A stretch of 41,312 nucleotides of DNA from a bacterium (GCA_027064085.1 JAMOQH010000103.1:1-41312); one strand, 5' to 3'; numbered from the stretch's first letter, positions 24,006-33,174 are shown. Notes: generated by a model from the sequence alone, not told the origin. Translations and numbers: made by a program.

Positions 24006-25505
24006 TTATAATTCGTGAGCCATAACCTCCATAGGAGACCTGAAATATTGCTTTGGAGAGTAAAATAAAAAATTAGTAACTCTACTTGTATAAAGACATG
24101 CAAAACTTTCTAATTGATCGGAAAATTTTGTTTTTTCTCTATCTTCTTTGAATGTCATTCCCCAATATTTATTATATCTTTTATTGAGAGTATTATTTAG
24201 AATATGATATTCTCTAGTGTTTTCAATAAGAAGTCTTTTTATATTTGCAATATTATTTTCAGATTTTTCTATTAATTCAGTTAAAACCTTTTTTTCAAGT
24301 GAAGAACGGGTAATATTTTCCATAGATAGGCTTTTTTGTAGGGATTTTGCCATCATTTTTTGGTAATTAAGTGCTGAATCAAGAATGTTTATTTTTTGGT
24401 CATAACGCATCAACGATTTAAACATATCTTTGTTTTCTTCATTTATTTCAATTTCCTCTTCTAAATCTTCAACAATAAGGCATGTTCTCCAAAGAGATGT
24501 TTTTTTAACTTTTAAAATATCTCCATAAATATGGTCGCCCACATATAATATGTTTTCTCCCTTTAGCTGAGTAAAACTCTCTAGATGCTCTAAGTTTCCG
24601 CCTTGAAAAATTTTGGTTTCAAACTCTTCATCTTTTATTTTATTTCCTTTAGTATCTAGTTTAAATAATTCAGCTCCTTTACTGAAAAATAATGGTTTTT
24701 TTGAGCCTACAATAATTAAATCAAAATAATCTCTCCACGAGTCATATTCATTTAATGCACCATCTAGTAAGTAACTCATTACTTTATCTGTATATTCAAA
24801 ATATGAATTTGTTAATATAAACAGCTTTTTCCCAGCACTTTTAAAATTATGTAAAGTTAAGGGAAGGTCTATTGATTTTTTTATATATCTAGGGATATTT
24901 GATATTATTTCTTTTTTTAAAGAGCCATCTCTATGGATTTTATCAGTCATCTTTCTTATATTTTCATATAAACCTTTAAAATCTTCATAAAAAGTTCCTG
25001 GAACAAAGTCGTTTACTATTTGAGAAAATAAAGATGTTTCTGGCAGGGAAAACAAAGTGTCTATTCTTACAAAGTTATCGTGTAAATTTAATGGAGTATT
25101 GTTTTTTCTATAAGTTTTAGATAAGTCATCATCTGATATTTTATTTAACCCATGGTAACCTTTTATTACAAAGTTATATCTATCTATCTTTAATAAGTTG
25201 CCAGTTGTTAAATCAAGAAATAATCCCAGTACGACAAAATTATTTAAATACTTATATTTTAAAATTTCTTTAGGGAAATTTAAAACATCTACCAATCTTT
25301 CTTGAACCATTCTATATTGTAAAGACTCAATTGCTAATTTTTCATAAGGAGCAAGAGTATAGTCCATATCAAAACCTATCATTTTTATTTTCTTCATTTT
25401 TAAATTTCTATTTACAAAAATTTTCCTGGCCTTTTCTTGTATATTAAAATCAATATCAATATCTCTTTTTAATTCTTTGAAGATGTCTTGCATAAATTCA
25501 TTCAT
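24006..25505 (-). CDS. HAD-superfamily IMP/GMP-type 5'-nucleotidase
   Basis: This 499-aa member of the cytosolic purine 5'-nucleotidase family (Pfam 5_nucleotid) dephosphorylates IMP and GMP in characterised members. HAD motif I is GFDMDYTLA at 44-52 (nucleophile Asp46, acid/base Asp48). Motif II Thr is in FILTNS, and motif III/IV includes ILYVGDHIYGDI. A long helical cap and C-terminal coiled region fit the family. It has a clear AGGAGG 5-6 nt before ATG and a promoter 40-70 nt upstream; the amidohydrolase gene follows. Confidence 0.88.
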   Translation of the reverse strand: MNEFMQDIFKELKRDIDIDFNIQEKARKIFVNRNLKMKKIKMIGFDMDYTLAPYEKLAIESLQYRMVQERLVDVLNFPKEILKYKYLNNFVVLGLFLDLTTGNLLKIDRYNFVIKGYHGLNKISDDDLSKTYRKNNTPLNLHDNFVRIDTLFSLPETSLFSQIVNDFVPGTFYEDFKGLYENIRKMTDKIHRDGSLKKEIISNIPRYIKKSIDLPLTLHNFKSAGKKLFILTNSYFEYTDKVMSYLLDGALNEYDSWRDYFDLIIVGSKKPLFFSKGAELFKLDTKGNKIKDEEFETKIFQGGNLEHLESFTQLKGENILYVGDHIYGDILKVKKTSLWRTCLIVEDLEEEIEINEENKDMFKSLMRYDQKINILDSALNYQKMMAKSLQKSLSMENITRSSLEKKVLTELIEKSENNIANIKRLLIENTREYHILNNTLNKRYNKYWGMTFKEDREKTKFSDQLESFACLYTSRVTNFLFYSPKQYFRSPMEVMAHEL

Positions 25506-25544
25506 AAACCTCCTGTCTTTGGATTAAACAAAATGCCAAGTCTT

Positions 25545-25573
25545 ATTTTAGCTTAAAGGAAAGTTATAAGCAA
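25545..25573 (-). promoter_or_regulatory. Promoter of the nucleotidase-amidohydrolase operon
   Basis: On the minus strand, TTGCTT (25568-25573) and TAAAAT (25545-25550) are separated by 17 nt, about 40 nt before the start codon. Confidence 0.5.
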
Positions 25574-25651
25574 ATTTTTTATTTAATTGCATGATGAGTA
25601 CAAAGAAAAGAAGAGGTCTCATTAAAAATTACTGAAAAATATAAAAAAAGA

Positions 25652-25680
25652 TTGAATCATTCATGCTGTTATGCTATATT
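25652..25680 (+). promoter_or_regulatory. Promoter of the rpsF ribosomal operon
   Basis: TTGAAT (25652-25657) and TATATT (25675-25680) are separated by 17 nt. Transcription would start near 25687, leaving a leader of about 70 nt. Confidence 0.75.
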
Positions 25681-25686
25681 ACTTCG

Positions 25687-25757
25687 CCGCGACTATGTTA
25701 GTTTCTTGTTTCCTTGCTCGTTACGCGGAAAACGAGCTAAATCCGTAAGGAGGCTTA
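25687..25757 (+). promoter_or_regulatory. Structured rpsF leader, candidate S6:S18 autoregulatory RNA
   Basis: A perfect 7-bp hairpin GCTCGTT/AACGAGC (25716-25722 with 25731-25737) carries the loop ACGCGGAA. The loop CGGA can pair with TCCG (25742-25745) just before the Shine-Dalgarno AAGGAGG. The loop CGCGG can alternatively pair with CCGCG in the 5' part (25687-25691). The segment is far GC-richer than the surroundings. S6:S18 leaders with conserved CCG and GGA elements are known in many bacteria; membership here is inferred from position and these pairings. Confidence 0.45.
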
Positions 25758-26204
25758 ATGGTATTTAAGTTAGAAAGAATTGAAAGGATTCGTGAGTATG
25801 AAATAATCTACATCATGAAACCAGACCTCACAGATGATGAGCAAAAAAATCTTGTAAAGAAAATTGAAGATATTATTGCTGAAAACAAAGGTGAAGTGTT
25901 AAAAACTACCTCAATGGGTAAAAGAAAGTTATTCCACGAAACAAAAGGGCAATTAAGAGGTTCTTTTGTTCATTCTATTTTCCTAGGTAATAATAAATTA
26001 GTACCTGAATTAGAAAGAAAACTTCGTATTGATGAAAATGTTATTAGATATCAAACAATTAAATTGGTTGATTTAGTAGCAGATGTTGAAGCTAGAAAAG
26101 AATTTTATAATTCTCCTAAATTTGAAGAAACTGCTGCAGTAATTGCTAAACCTATCAAAGAAGTTAAAGACGATTATGATAAGTTCAGACCAAGAGGAGT
26201 TTAA
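25758..26204 (+). CDS. rpsF: 30S ribosomal protein S6
   Basis: S6 binds 16S rRNA in the platform as a heterodimer with S18. It is 148 aa, longer than typical because about 11 residues precede the usual [12 protein letters not shown] start; the ATG is supported by AAGGAGG 4 nt upstream. The conserved block [20 protein letters not shown] is present. The C-terminal tail is low complexity. It is the first gene of an eight-gene operon and is followed by rpsR after 2 nt. Confidence 0.96.
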   Translation: MVFKLERIERIREYEIIYIMKPDLTDDEQKNLVKKIEDIIAENKGEVLKTTSMGKRKLFHETKGQLRGSFVHSIFLGNNKLVPELERKLRIDENVIRYQTIKLVDLVADVEARKEFYNSPKFEETAAVIAKPIKEVKDDYDKFRPRGV

Positions 26205-26206
26205 AG

Positions 26207-26476
26207 ATGGGAAAAAGAGATAATAAATCAAAAGGCGATAAGAAATATCGTTTTAGTCAACCAAGAAGAAAATTTTGTAGATTTTGTGCTGATTCTGCTT
26301 ATGAAATAGATTACAAAGATCCACAAGTTCTTAAATATTTCTTAACTGAGGGTGGTAAAATCACTCCTCGTAGATTATCTGGTAACTGTGCTATGCATCA
26401 AAGAAAATTAGCTAAGGCAGTTAAAAGAGCTAGAATGATAGGAATTCTTCCTTTTACTATTAATAATAAAAGATAG
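26207..26476 (+). CDS. rpsR: 30S ribosomal protein S18
   Basis: This 89-aa protein has the conserved [20 protein letters not shown] segment for 16S rRNA and S6 contact. It keeps FCRFC plus NC...H, the cysteine-rich (zinc-ribbon-like, C+) form of S18. It lies between rpsF and rplI as in most bacteria. Confidence 0.97.
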   Translation: MGKRDNKSKGDKKYRFSQPRRKFCRFCADSAYEIDYKDPQVLKYFLTEGGKITPRRLSGNCAMHQRKLAKAVKRARMIGILPFTINNKR

Positions 26477-26485
26477 GGGGCTAAG

Positions 26486-27049
26486 GTGACTGTTGTAATT
26501 TTAAAAAAAGATATGGCAAAGCTTGGTTCATTAGGAGATCAAGTAAAAGTTAAAGGTGGTTACGCTAGAAACTTCTTGCTTCCTTATGGTTTTGCTGTAG
26601 AAGCTACAAGAAAGAATGTTAAGCAAATTGAACATGAAAAAAGAATGCTTGAAAAAGAAATCAGAACTTTAGAAGCAGCTGCTCAAGTAAAAAAAGGTAA
26701 AATTGAAAAGATGACTTTAGAGTTTACCAAAAAATCATCTGAATCAGGTAAACTTTTTGGTTCTGTTACTAATAGAGATATTGAAATTGCTCTTACTGAA
26801 AGAGGAGTTAGCATTGACCGTAGAAATGTAACACCTGCTCATGTTAAACTTGTTGGTAAATCTACTGTTGAAGTTAAGCTTTTTAAAGCAATTAAAGCTA
26901 CAATTAATGTAAATATTATTCCTGAATATATTGTAGAAGAAAAAACTGAAGAAGTTGCTCAAGAAGCTACAAATGAAGAAACTGTAAATGAAGAAATTGT
27001 AAATGAAGAAGTGGTTGAAGAAACAACTACTGAAACAGAAGGGGAGTAA
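26486..27049 (+). CDS. rplI: 50S ribosomal protein L9 with acidic C-terminal extension
   Basis: L9 spans the L1 stalk base. The N-terminal domain [20 protein letters not shown] with [14 protein letters not shown] is canonical, followed by the long connecting helix. Start is GTG with a G-rich site upstream. At 187 aa it exceeds the usual length of about 148: after residue about 150 an acidic repeat tail ([17 protein letters not shown]) is added. The tail is probably unstructured and outside the rRNA-binding fold. Confidence 0.96.
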   Translation: MTVVILKKDMAKLGSLGDQVKVKGGYARNFLLPYGFAVEATRKNVKQIEHEKRMLEKEIRTLEAAAQVKKGKIEKMTLEFTKKSSESGKLFGSVTNRDIEIALTERGVSIDRRNVTPAHVKLVGKSTVEVKLFKAIKATINVNIIPEYIVEEKTEEVAQEATNEETVNEEIVNEEVVEETTTETEGE

Positions 27050-27051
27050 AT

Positions 27052-27285
27052 ATGGTTGTTATAAGACTTACAAGAAAAGGTAGAAAAAAAGTTCCTTTCT
27101 ATAGAATAGTTGCTGCTGATTCTAGAATGCCTAGAGATGGTAGATTTTTGGAAAACTTAGGAACTTATGATCCTATTAAAAAAGAAGTTAAAATGAATCT
27201 TGAAAGAATAGAACATTGGGTAAAAGTAGGGGCTAAAATGTCTGATACTGTTGCTAAACTTCATGGAAAAGAAGTTGCAAAATAA
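27052..27285 (+). CDS. rpsP: 30S ribosomal protein S16
   Basis: This 77-aa protein contains [20 protein letters not shown] and the [12 protein letters not shown] block, which are diagnostic. The ribosome site (AGGGGAG) lies inside the end of rplI, 2 nt before the start, so the S16 module is joined to the rpsF-rpsR-rplI module. Confidence 0.97.
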   Translation: MVVIRLTRKGRKKVPFYRIVAADSRMPRDGRFLENLGTYDPIKKEVKMNLERIEHWVKVGAKMSDTVAKLHGKEVAK

Positions 27286-27333
27286 CAAATAACTTATTGG
27301 TTGTATTTATATATAAAATATAGAGGTTAAAAT

Positions 27334-27564
27334 ATGAAAGATTTAGTAAAAACAATGGCACAAGCACTAGTTGATAATCCTGAAGAAGTTGTTGTTAATG
27401 AAATAATCGGAGAGCAAACTTCAATAATTGAATTAAAAGTATCTGAAAACGACCGTGGTAAAGTTATTGGTAGACAAGGTAAAACTGCTAGAGCAATGAG
27501 AACAATTCTTATTGCTGCATCCAATAAACAAGCTAAAAGAGTTATGCTTGAGATAATCGAGTAG
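27334..27564 (+). CDS. khpA: KH-domain RNA-binding protein KhpA
   Basis: This 76-aa type II KH protein has the RNA-binding GxxG loop at 46-49 (GKVIGRQGKTARAMR). KhpA proteins bind RNA, often with KhpB/Jag, and usually sit between rpsP and rimM, as here. It starts at ATG with AGAGG upstream and ends 5 nt before rimM. Confidence 0.93.
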   Translation: MKDLVKTMAQALVDNPEEVVVNEIIGEQTSIIELKVSENDRGKVIGRQGKTARAMRTILIAASNKQAKRVMLEIIE

Positions 27565-27569
27565 AATAT

Positions 27570-28070
27570 ATGGCGGAGTTAGAGTTAATTCCAGTTGGTA
27601 GATTAACAAAAACACATGCACTTAAAGGGGCGCTTAAAATGCGTCCCTTTAACGTTAATACTGAATTTTTTAAATACACAGATGTTATTTACCTTGAAAA
27701 TGGAAAAGAATATAAAATAGAGAAAATACAAGCCCAAAAAGGAATGTTTATTTTAACTTTAAGTGGTGTAAATTCAATAGATGATGCTATTAAAATAAAA
27801 GGAAGTGAGGTTTTTGTTGAAAAATCAATAATACCTATAGCTGATGACGAAATTTTTCTTTCTGATATGATAGGATTTAAGGCTATTTTTAATAATAAAA
27901 TAATTGGTGAAATTTTTGATTTTGCAGATTATAATGCTGGCTTTATATACATAATAAAAACTGAAAATAACGAAAAATATTATCTTCCTGATAGAGATGA
28001 GTTTATAGAAAGAGTTGACTATGACGAGGCTAAAATTTTTTTTAAAAATATAGAAGAGCTTTTAGAGTGA
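27570..28070 (+). CDS. rimM: Ribosome maturation factor RimM
   Basis: RimM helps mature the 30S head and binds S19. The 166-aa sequence starts with the hallmark LIPVGRLTKTHALKGALKMR, has an N-terminal beta barrel, and ends in a PRC-barrel domain (about 90-165, LPDRDEFIERVDYDEAKIFF). Its stop overlaps the GTG start of trmD by 4 nt (GTGA). Confidence 0.95.
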   Translation: MAELELIPVGRLTKTHALKGALKMRPFNVNTEFFKYTDVIYLENGKEYKIEKIQAQKGMFILTLSGVNSIDDAIKIKGSEVFVEKSIIPIADDEIFLSDMIGFKAIFNNKIIGEIFDFADYNAGFIYIIKTENNEKYYLPDRDEFIERVDYDEAKIFFKNIEELLE

Positions 28071-28768
28071 TACATTTTATAACTTTATCAATATTTCCAC
28101 AAATTTTTGAATCTCCTTTAAATTATTCTATAATAAAAAGAGCTAAAGATAAGGGATTAGTTAAATTTTCTCATTATAATATAAGAGATTTTACAACAAA
28201 TAAACATAAAAATGTAGATGATGCTATTTATGGAGGTGGAGCAGGGCAACTAATGACTCCTCAGCCTATTTTTGATGCTGTTAAATACATAAAACAAGAA
28301 TATGGAGATATAAAACTTATATTTTTTACTCCAAAAGGAAGGCGATTAACTACAAATTTAGTTAAAGAATTTGCGTATTTACCTGATAATAACATCACAA
28401 AGCGATTTATACTTCTTTCTGGGCGTTATGAAGGTATAGATAATAGGATAAGGGAATATTTAGTTGATGAAGAAGTTTCTATAGGTGATTATATTTTGAG
28501 TGGTGGAGAATTTGCATCTTTAATTTTTATTGATACTGTGACAAGATATATAGAGGGAGCTTTAGGAAACAAAGAATCTTTAAAAGATGAAAGTTTTAAT
28601 GATAGCTTATTAGAATATCCCCAATATACAAGGCCTGCTAATTTTAGGGGTATGAAAGTTCCTGAAATATTATTAAATGGTAATCATAAAAAAATAAAGG
28701 AATGGCAAATTCAAAAACAAATAGAAATAACAAAAAAAGTTAGAAGAGATTTGCTGGGGGAAATATGA
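28067..28768 (+). CDS. trmD: tRNA (guanine-37-N1)-methyltransferase TrmD
   Basis: This SPOUT-family enzyme makes m1G37 in tRNA and prevents frameshifting. It is 233 aa, with the trefoil-knot SAM site LLSGRYEGIDNRIREYLVDE and SIGDYILSGGE. The N-terminal DDAIYGGGAGQLM matches the family, with Ala-Gln where Pro-Gly is usual. Start is GTG overlapping rimM. Its stop overlaps the next gene's ATG (ATGA). Confidence 0.95.
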   Translation: MIHFITLSIFPQIFESPLNYSIIKRAKDKGLVKFSHYNIRDFTTNKHKNVDDAIYGGGAGQLMTPQPIFDAVKYIKQEYGDIKLIFFTPKGRRLTTNLVKEFAYLPDNNITKRFILLSGRYEGIDNRIREYLVDEEVSIGDYILSGGEFASLIFIDTVTRYIEGALGNKESLKDESFNDSLLEYPQYTRPANFRGMKVPEILLNGNHKKIKEWQIQKQIEITKKVRRDLLGEI

Positions 28769-29331
28769 GAAAATTATATCTGGGGTTATTACATTTTCCT
28801 GTTTATAATAAAAATAACTTAATAATAACATCTGCTGTTACTAATTTTGATATACATGATATTTCAAGAGCAAGTAAAACTTTTGGTGTTGAAAATTATT
28901 TTATTATTACTCCAAATAAAGGGCAACATAAAGTAGTTAGTCAGATTATTGCACATTGGCAACAAGGATTTGGAGCAACTTATAATAGTGATAGAAAAGA
29001 TGCCTTAGATTCTACATTTTTAATAGATAGCATAGATGATGCAATTAATTTTATTATTGAAAAGGAGGGTATTGAGCCACTAGTCGTTGCTACTTCTGCA
29101 AATAAAGATGATGATTATAATCATTTTACTGTAAAAGAGTTAAGAGAAACTCTTAAAACAGATGGAGAGCCTATCTTTTTAGTATTTGGAACAGGATATG
29201 GAATGGTTTTAGAACAGTTACCTCAAATAAGATATATGCTTGAACCTATTTATGGGCCAACTGAATATAATCATTTATCCGTTAGGTCTGCTGTTTCTAT
29301 ATATCTGTATGCACTAAAAGCCAAGATTTAA
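28765..29331 (+). CDS. SPOUT-type RNA methyltransferase (TM1570-like)
   Basis: This 188-aa protein starts RKLYLGLLHFPVYNKNN, and the knot region VFGTGYGMVLEQLPQIRYML and the NHLSVRSA segment fit the TM1570-like family (Pfam Methyltrn_RNA_4). Members adjoin or are fused to TrmD in several phyla; the target RNA is unknown. Translation is coupled to trmD by a 4-nt overlap. It ends the operon in the position where rplS usually stands; rplS is not in the window. Confidence 0.85.
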   Translation: MRKLYLGLLHFPVYNKNNLIITSAVTNFDIHDISRASKTFGVENYFIITPNKGQHKVVSQIIAHWQQGFGATYNSDRKDALDSTFLIDSIDDAINFIIEKEGIEPLVVATSANKDDDYNHFTVKELRETLKTDGEPIFLVFGTGYGMVLEQLPQIRYMLEPIYGPTEYNHLSVRSAVSIYLYALKAKI

Positions 29332-29348
29332 GCTTGGCTTTAATTTTT
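29317..29348 (+). terminator. Terminator of the rpsF-trmD operon
   Basis: A 9-bp stem AAAGCCAAG / CTTGGCTTT with a 7-nt loop is followed by AATTTTT. The left arm and loop lie within the end of the methyltransferase gene. Confidence 0.85.
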
Positions 29349-29403
29349 AGATTTTAAGCTAAAAATTGCTTGTAAAACACAATTTATTGTGATTGAAAGC
29401 TTA

Positions 29404-30414
29404 CTAATTAATATTTTTACCAAAAAATGGAGCTAAAGTTTTTAATTCATCGTAAAGTTTATCAAATTGCTTTAATGTTAAGGATTGAGGGCCATCACAA
29501 ATTGCACAATCAGGGCTAGAGTGAACTTCAACCAATAAACCATCTGCACCAACTGCTAAACTTGCCTTTGATAAATCAGGAACTAAATTTCTATCTCCTG
29601 CGGCATGAGATGGGTCTACAAAAATTGGCAAGTGGCTTTCTTGTTTGATTACTGAAACAGCTGTTAAGTCTAGAGTTGATCTATATTTTGTTTCATAAGT
29701 TTTGATACCTCTTTCACATAAAATAACATTTTCATTTCCACCCATCAATATGTAATCAGAGGCGAGTAATAACTCATTAATACTTGCACTCATACCCCTT
29801 TTTAGTAAAATAGGTTTATTGATTTTACCTAATTCTTTTAGCAAAGGATAATTTTGCATATTTCTTGCACCAATTTGTATTATATCAGCATATTTTAGTA
29901 TATTATCTAAGTCTCTTATATCCATTAACTCAGTAACAACATTCATTTTATTGCTTCTTGCCGTTGTATATATTAAATCAAGCCCTTTTTTACCAAGCCC
30001 CTGAAACTCATAAGGAGAAGTTCTAGGTTTATATGCGCCACCTCTTAAAAAATTAACTCCTTTATTATTTAAAAATTCGGCAGTTTTTTCTAAGCTTCCA
30101 TCATCTTCTATAGTGCAAGGACCTGCTATTATAGAAAAATGTTTTTTATCTATAGTTGCATTTGGAAATTCTATAGCTTTATTATTAAAGAGAGCAGAGT
30201 TAGACAATTTATATTTTCTTTTTAATGATAAAATTTTAATTTTATTTGATATTTTTGTTATTTTTTCAAGAATTTGTTCACTTAAAACTGCATTTATTAC
30301 AAAAATTGCTTTATTTCTTAATTTTATATATGTAAATTTAATTTGATTTATGGTGAATATATTTTCAATTTTATTAATACTGTTTTCATTTTTTAAATCG
30401 CAAATCACTATCAT
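29404..30414 (-). CDS. aroF: DAHP synthase (AroF, type I beta, with N-terminal ferredoxin-like domain)
   Basis: This enzyme condenses PEP and erythrose-4-phosphate to DAHP, the first step of the shikimate pathway. The core contains IAGPCTIED, FLRGGAYKPRTSPYEFQGLG, PILLKRGMSA, DPSHAAGDR and GLLVEVH. The first 70-80 residues (MIVICDLKNENSINKIENIF) match the regulatory ferredoxin-like domain of TM0343-type enzymes, usually the site of aromatic amino-acid feedback. The start is taken at ATG 30414 because the domain begins there; a TTG at 30450 would add 12 residues. Neither has a good ribosome site. It appears to be transcribed alone. Confidence 0.92.
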   Translation of the reverse strand: MIVICDLKNENSINKIENIFTINQIKFTYIKLRNKAIFVINAVLSEQILEKITKISNKIKILSLKRKYKLSNSALFNNKAIEFPNATIDKKHFSIIAGPCTIEDDGSLEKTAEFLNNKGVNFLRGGAYKPRTSPYEFQGLGKKGLDLIYTTARSNKMNVVTELMDIRDLDNILKYADIIQIGARNMQNYPLLKELGKINKPILLKRGMSASINELLLASDYILMGGNENVILCERGIKTYETKYRSTLDLTAVSVIKQESHLPIFVDPSHAAGDRNLVPDLSKASLAVGADGLLVEVHSSPDCAICDGPQSLTLKQFDKLYDELKTLAPFFGKNIN

Positions 30415-30479
30415 ACTATAGTTATTATTATATATGCTGGTAAAATGCAAGAGTTTTTATTTCCAATAACATTTATTTC

Positions 30480-30509
30480 TTGATAAATTAATAATTATTA
30501 TTGTAGAAT
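30480..30509 (+). promoter_or_regulatory. Possible promoter of the WbqC-wecE operon
   Basis: TTGATA (30480-30485) and TAGAAT (30504-30509) are separated by 18 nt. It overlaps the first possible ATG (30508), which favours the ATG at 30532 as the real start. Confidence 0.45.
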
Positions 30510-30531
30510 GCTAGATATTTATGGGAGATTC

Positions 30532-31224
30532 ATGAATAATAAAATAGTTGCAATTAGCCAATCTAATTATATCCCATGGAAGGGGTACTTTGATATGATA
30601 AATATGGTCGATGATTTTGTTTTATATGATAGTGTTCAGTATACCAAGAATGATTGGAGAAATAGAAATAAAATTAAAACTAAAAATGGAATTCAATGGA
30701 TTACTATTCCTGTAAGGCAAAAAAGTTTAGCTCAAAAAATTAATGAAACACAAATAAGTAATTCAAATTGGAATAAAAAACATTGGAAAACACTCGTTAC
30801 CAATTATTCAAAATCAAAGTATTTTAAAGAGTATAGAGATATTTTTGAAGATTTATATTTAAATTGTGAAAGTAATTTTTTAAGCGAAATAAATTATAAG
30901 TTTATTATTACGATAAATAAAATATTAAATATTAAAACCAATATTATTAAATCTGATAAATTTAATTTACCTAAAGAGAAAAATGATAAATTAATTTTTA
31001 TTTGTAAAAAATTAGGTGCAACTACTTATTTATCTGGTCCTGCCGCAAAATCATACATTGATAAAAGCCGGTTTAAAGAAAAAAAGATTAATATTACTTG
31101 GATGAATTATGAAGGATACAAAAAATATAATCAATTGTTTCATCCTTTTGAACACAATGTAAGTATACTTGATTTGATTTTTAACGAAGGAAGTAATGCA
31201 ACAAAATTTATGAGGAGTTTTTAA
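30532..31224 (+). CDS. WbqC-family protein
   Basis: WbqC-like proteins (Pfam PF08889) occur in O-antigen and surface-sugar clusters, often next to amino-sugar genes; their reaction is not established. This 230-aa protein opens with KIVAISQSNYIPWKGYFDMI, then DDFVLYDSVQYTKNDWRNRN, the family signature, and ends with HPFEHNVSILDLIFNEG. The ATG at 30532 has GGGAG upstream; an earlier ATG at 30508 lies inside the promoter. First gene of five coupled genes (1-nt overlap with the next). Confidence 0.85.
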   Translation: MNNKIVAISQSNYIPWKGYFDMINMVDDFVLYDSVQYTKNDWRNRNKIKTKNGIQWITIPVRQKSLAQKINETQISNSNWNKKHWKTLVTNYSKSKYFKEYRDIFEDLYLNCESNFLSEINYKFIITINKILNIKTNIIKSDKFNLPKEKNDKLIFICKKLGATTYLSGPAAKSYIDKSRFKEKKINITWMNYEGYKKYNQLFHPFEHNVSILDLIFNEGSNATKFMRSF

Positions 31225-32234
31225 TGATTATTATAGTTGGTGCAACAGGGTTTATTGGAACTTATTTGATAGATGAACTATTAAAACAAGGAAAAGATAT
31301 TTTAGGGACTTATTATAATAATAGTTCAATAAATAACTATTACTTCAACAACCCTAAAATAAAAATGATAAAACTAGATATTTCTAGAAAAGAAGATTTT
31401 AAAAAATTACAACCTCAAAATGTAGAAGCCGTTATATTGTTAAGCTCTTTGCTACCAGCAAATATAAAAGGAACTGAAAATAAAGAAAAATATATAAGAA
31501 TTAACATACTTGGAACATTAAATGTTTTAAACTTTTGTAAAGAGAATAATATAAAAAAAATAATTTCAACAACAACATATGCTGATGTAAAAAATTTATG
31601 GAGCTCCAATAATGCAATTAATGAAAACCAGCTAAGAAGTTATTCATTAATTGGTGATCATGCTGTTTATACAATAACGAAAAATGCTGCATCAGACTTA
31701 ATAGAGCACTATAATCAAGAATTTCAACTTCAAGGTTCTATATTTAGGCTTCCGCCTGTTTATGGGGCAGGTCCTCACTCTGATATATATGTTAATGGAA
31801 TATTAAGATCTAGTGCTGTAAATACTTTTATTAATAATGCAATAAATGGCAAGGATATTGAAATTTGGGGCAATAGAAATTTAAAAAGAGATATCGTCTA
31901 TATAAAAGATGTTGTGCAAGCTTTCATTAAAGCTATTGGAACCAATAAGTCAATAGGAATGTACAATATCTCATCTGGCAAAACAGTAACACTAGAAGAT
32001 CAAGCAAGTATAATAATTAAGACCTTTTCAACCACAAGAAACACCTCAAAAATAATATATAAACCTCAATACCCAAATAATACAAAATCCTTTCTTTTTG
32101 ATATTACTAAGGCAAAAAATGATTTTAATTATGAGCCAGAATATACTAATTTTAAAGATATGATGATTGATTATAAAAAAGAACTTGAAACAGATAAAAT
32201 TAAATACTTGATCAAAACAAGGATTAAACAATGA
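31224..32234 (+). CDS. NAD-dependent epimerase/dehydratase (extended SDR)
   Basis: This 336-aa protein has the Rossmann motif GATGFIG at 6-12 and the catalytic YTITK (Tyr149, Lys153). A C-terminal sugar-nucleotide-binding part (RDIVYIKDVVQAF, then MYNISSG) is typical of nucleotide-sugar epimerases, dehydratases and reductases. In this cluster it probably modifies the 4-keto or 4-amino deoxysugar, but the exact reaction cannot be read. Its start overlaps the WbqC stop (TAATG) and its stop overlaps the GT2 start (ATGA). Confidence 0.85.
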   Translation: MIIIVGATGFIGTYLIDELLKQGKDILGTYYNNSSINNYYFNNPKIKMIKLDISRKEDFKKLQPQNVEAVILLSSLLPANIKGTENKEKYIRINILGTLNVLNFCKENNIKKIISTTTYADVKNLWSSNNAINENQLRSYSLIGDHAVYTITKNAASDLIEHYNQEFQLQGSIFRLPPVYGAGPHSDIYVNGILRSSAVNTFINNAINGKDIEIWGNRNLKRDIVYIKDVVQAFIKAIGTNKSIGMYNISSGKTVTLEDQASIIIKTFSTTRNTSKIIYKPQYPNNTKSFLFDITKAKNDFNYEPEYTNFKDMMIDYKKELETDKIKYLIKTRIKQ

Positions 32235-33172
32235 ATGACCAACTACATATAAGTGTTATCACTCCAGTATATAAATGTAAAAATAGTCTAGATGAACTTT
32301 ATGAACGCTTAAATACAACTTTATATAAAATCAATCATAATTTTGAAATAATTATGATTGATGATAGTAGTCCTGATGATGCATGGGAAAAAATATTACA
32401 TTTATCTCAAAAAGATAAAAAAGTTAAGGGAATAAAGCTTTCCAAAAATTTTGGGCAACACAGTGCAATAACAGCAGGATTAAATTATGCAAAAGGGAAA
32501 TGGATTGTAGTAATGGATTGTGATTTGCAAGATAAACCAGAAGAAATTTCTAAATTATATAATAAAGCAATAGAAGGGTATGATATTGTTTTAGGGAAAA
32601 GACATCAAAGAAAAGATAATCTTATGACACGATTCTTATCCAAACTTTTCTATAAAACTCTTAGTTATTTTACATCTAATGATTTTGATGAAAGAATTGC
32701 ACAATTTGGAATATTTTCAAATAAAGTTCTTGAAACACTAAAACAATTTGAAGAACAGAATAGAGCTTTCGCACTTATAATGTTTTTAAATATTGTTGGA
32801 TTTAAAAAAACTGAAATAGATATTGAACATTTAGAACGTAAAGAAGGAAAAAGTTCTTATTCATTATCTAAAAAAGTAAATATGGCAATTAATTTAATAG
32901 TCTCTCACTCTAATAAGCCCCTTATTTTATCTATAAAAATCGGATTTTTAATTTCATTATTTTCTTTTACATATGGTTTTTGGTTAATTATTAAATATTT
33001 TATTTGGGGTATTAATATTCAAGGGTGGACTAGTGTTATGGTTTCTGTATATTTTATAGGGGGGTTACTTTTTGCTAATATTGGTCTTGTAGGTTTTTAC
33101 ATAAGTAAAGTATTTGATGAAACTAAGAAAAGACCTATATATATAATAGAAGAAACCACTTTTAAGCTTTAA
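32231..33172 (+). CDS. GT2 polyprenyl-phosphate glycosyltransferase (DPM/ArnC/GtrB type)
   Basis: Enzymes of this type move a sugar from its nucleotide carrier to undecaprenyl phosphate on the cytoplasmic face. The GT-A domain contains ISVITPVYKCKNSLDELYER, IDDSSPD (about 44-50) and the metal motif MDCDLQD at 95-101. Two C-terminal TM helices (about 236-262 and 270-296) are the DPM/ArnC/GtrB arrangement. At 313 aa the length is typical. It lies 2 nt before an ArnE/F-like small membrane protein, as expected for a lipid-linked sugar pathway. Confidence 0.9.
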   Translation: MNDQLHISVITPVYKCKNSLDELYERLNTTLYKINHNFEIIMIDDSSPDDAWEKILHLSQKDKKVKGIKLSKNFGQHSAITAGLNYAKGKWIVVMDCDLQDKPEEISKLYNKAIEGYDIVLGKRHQRKDNLMTRFLSKLFYKTLSYFTSNDFDERIAQFGIFSNKVLETLKQFEEQNRAFALIMFLNIVGFKKTEIDIEHLERKEGKSSYSLSKKVNMAINLIVSHSNKPLILSIKIGFLISLFSFTYGFWLIIKYFIWGINIQGWTSVMVSVYFIGGLLFANIGLVGFYISKVFDETKKRPIYIIEETTFKL

Positions 33173-33174
33173 TA

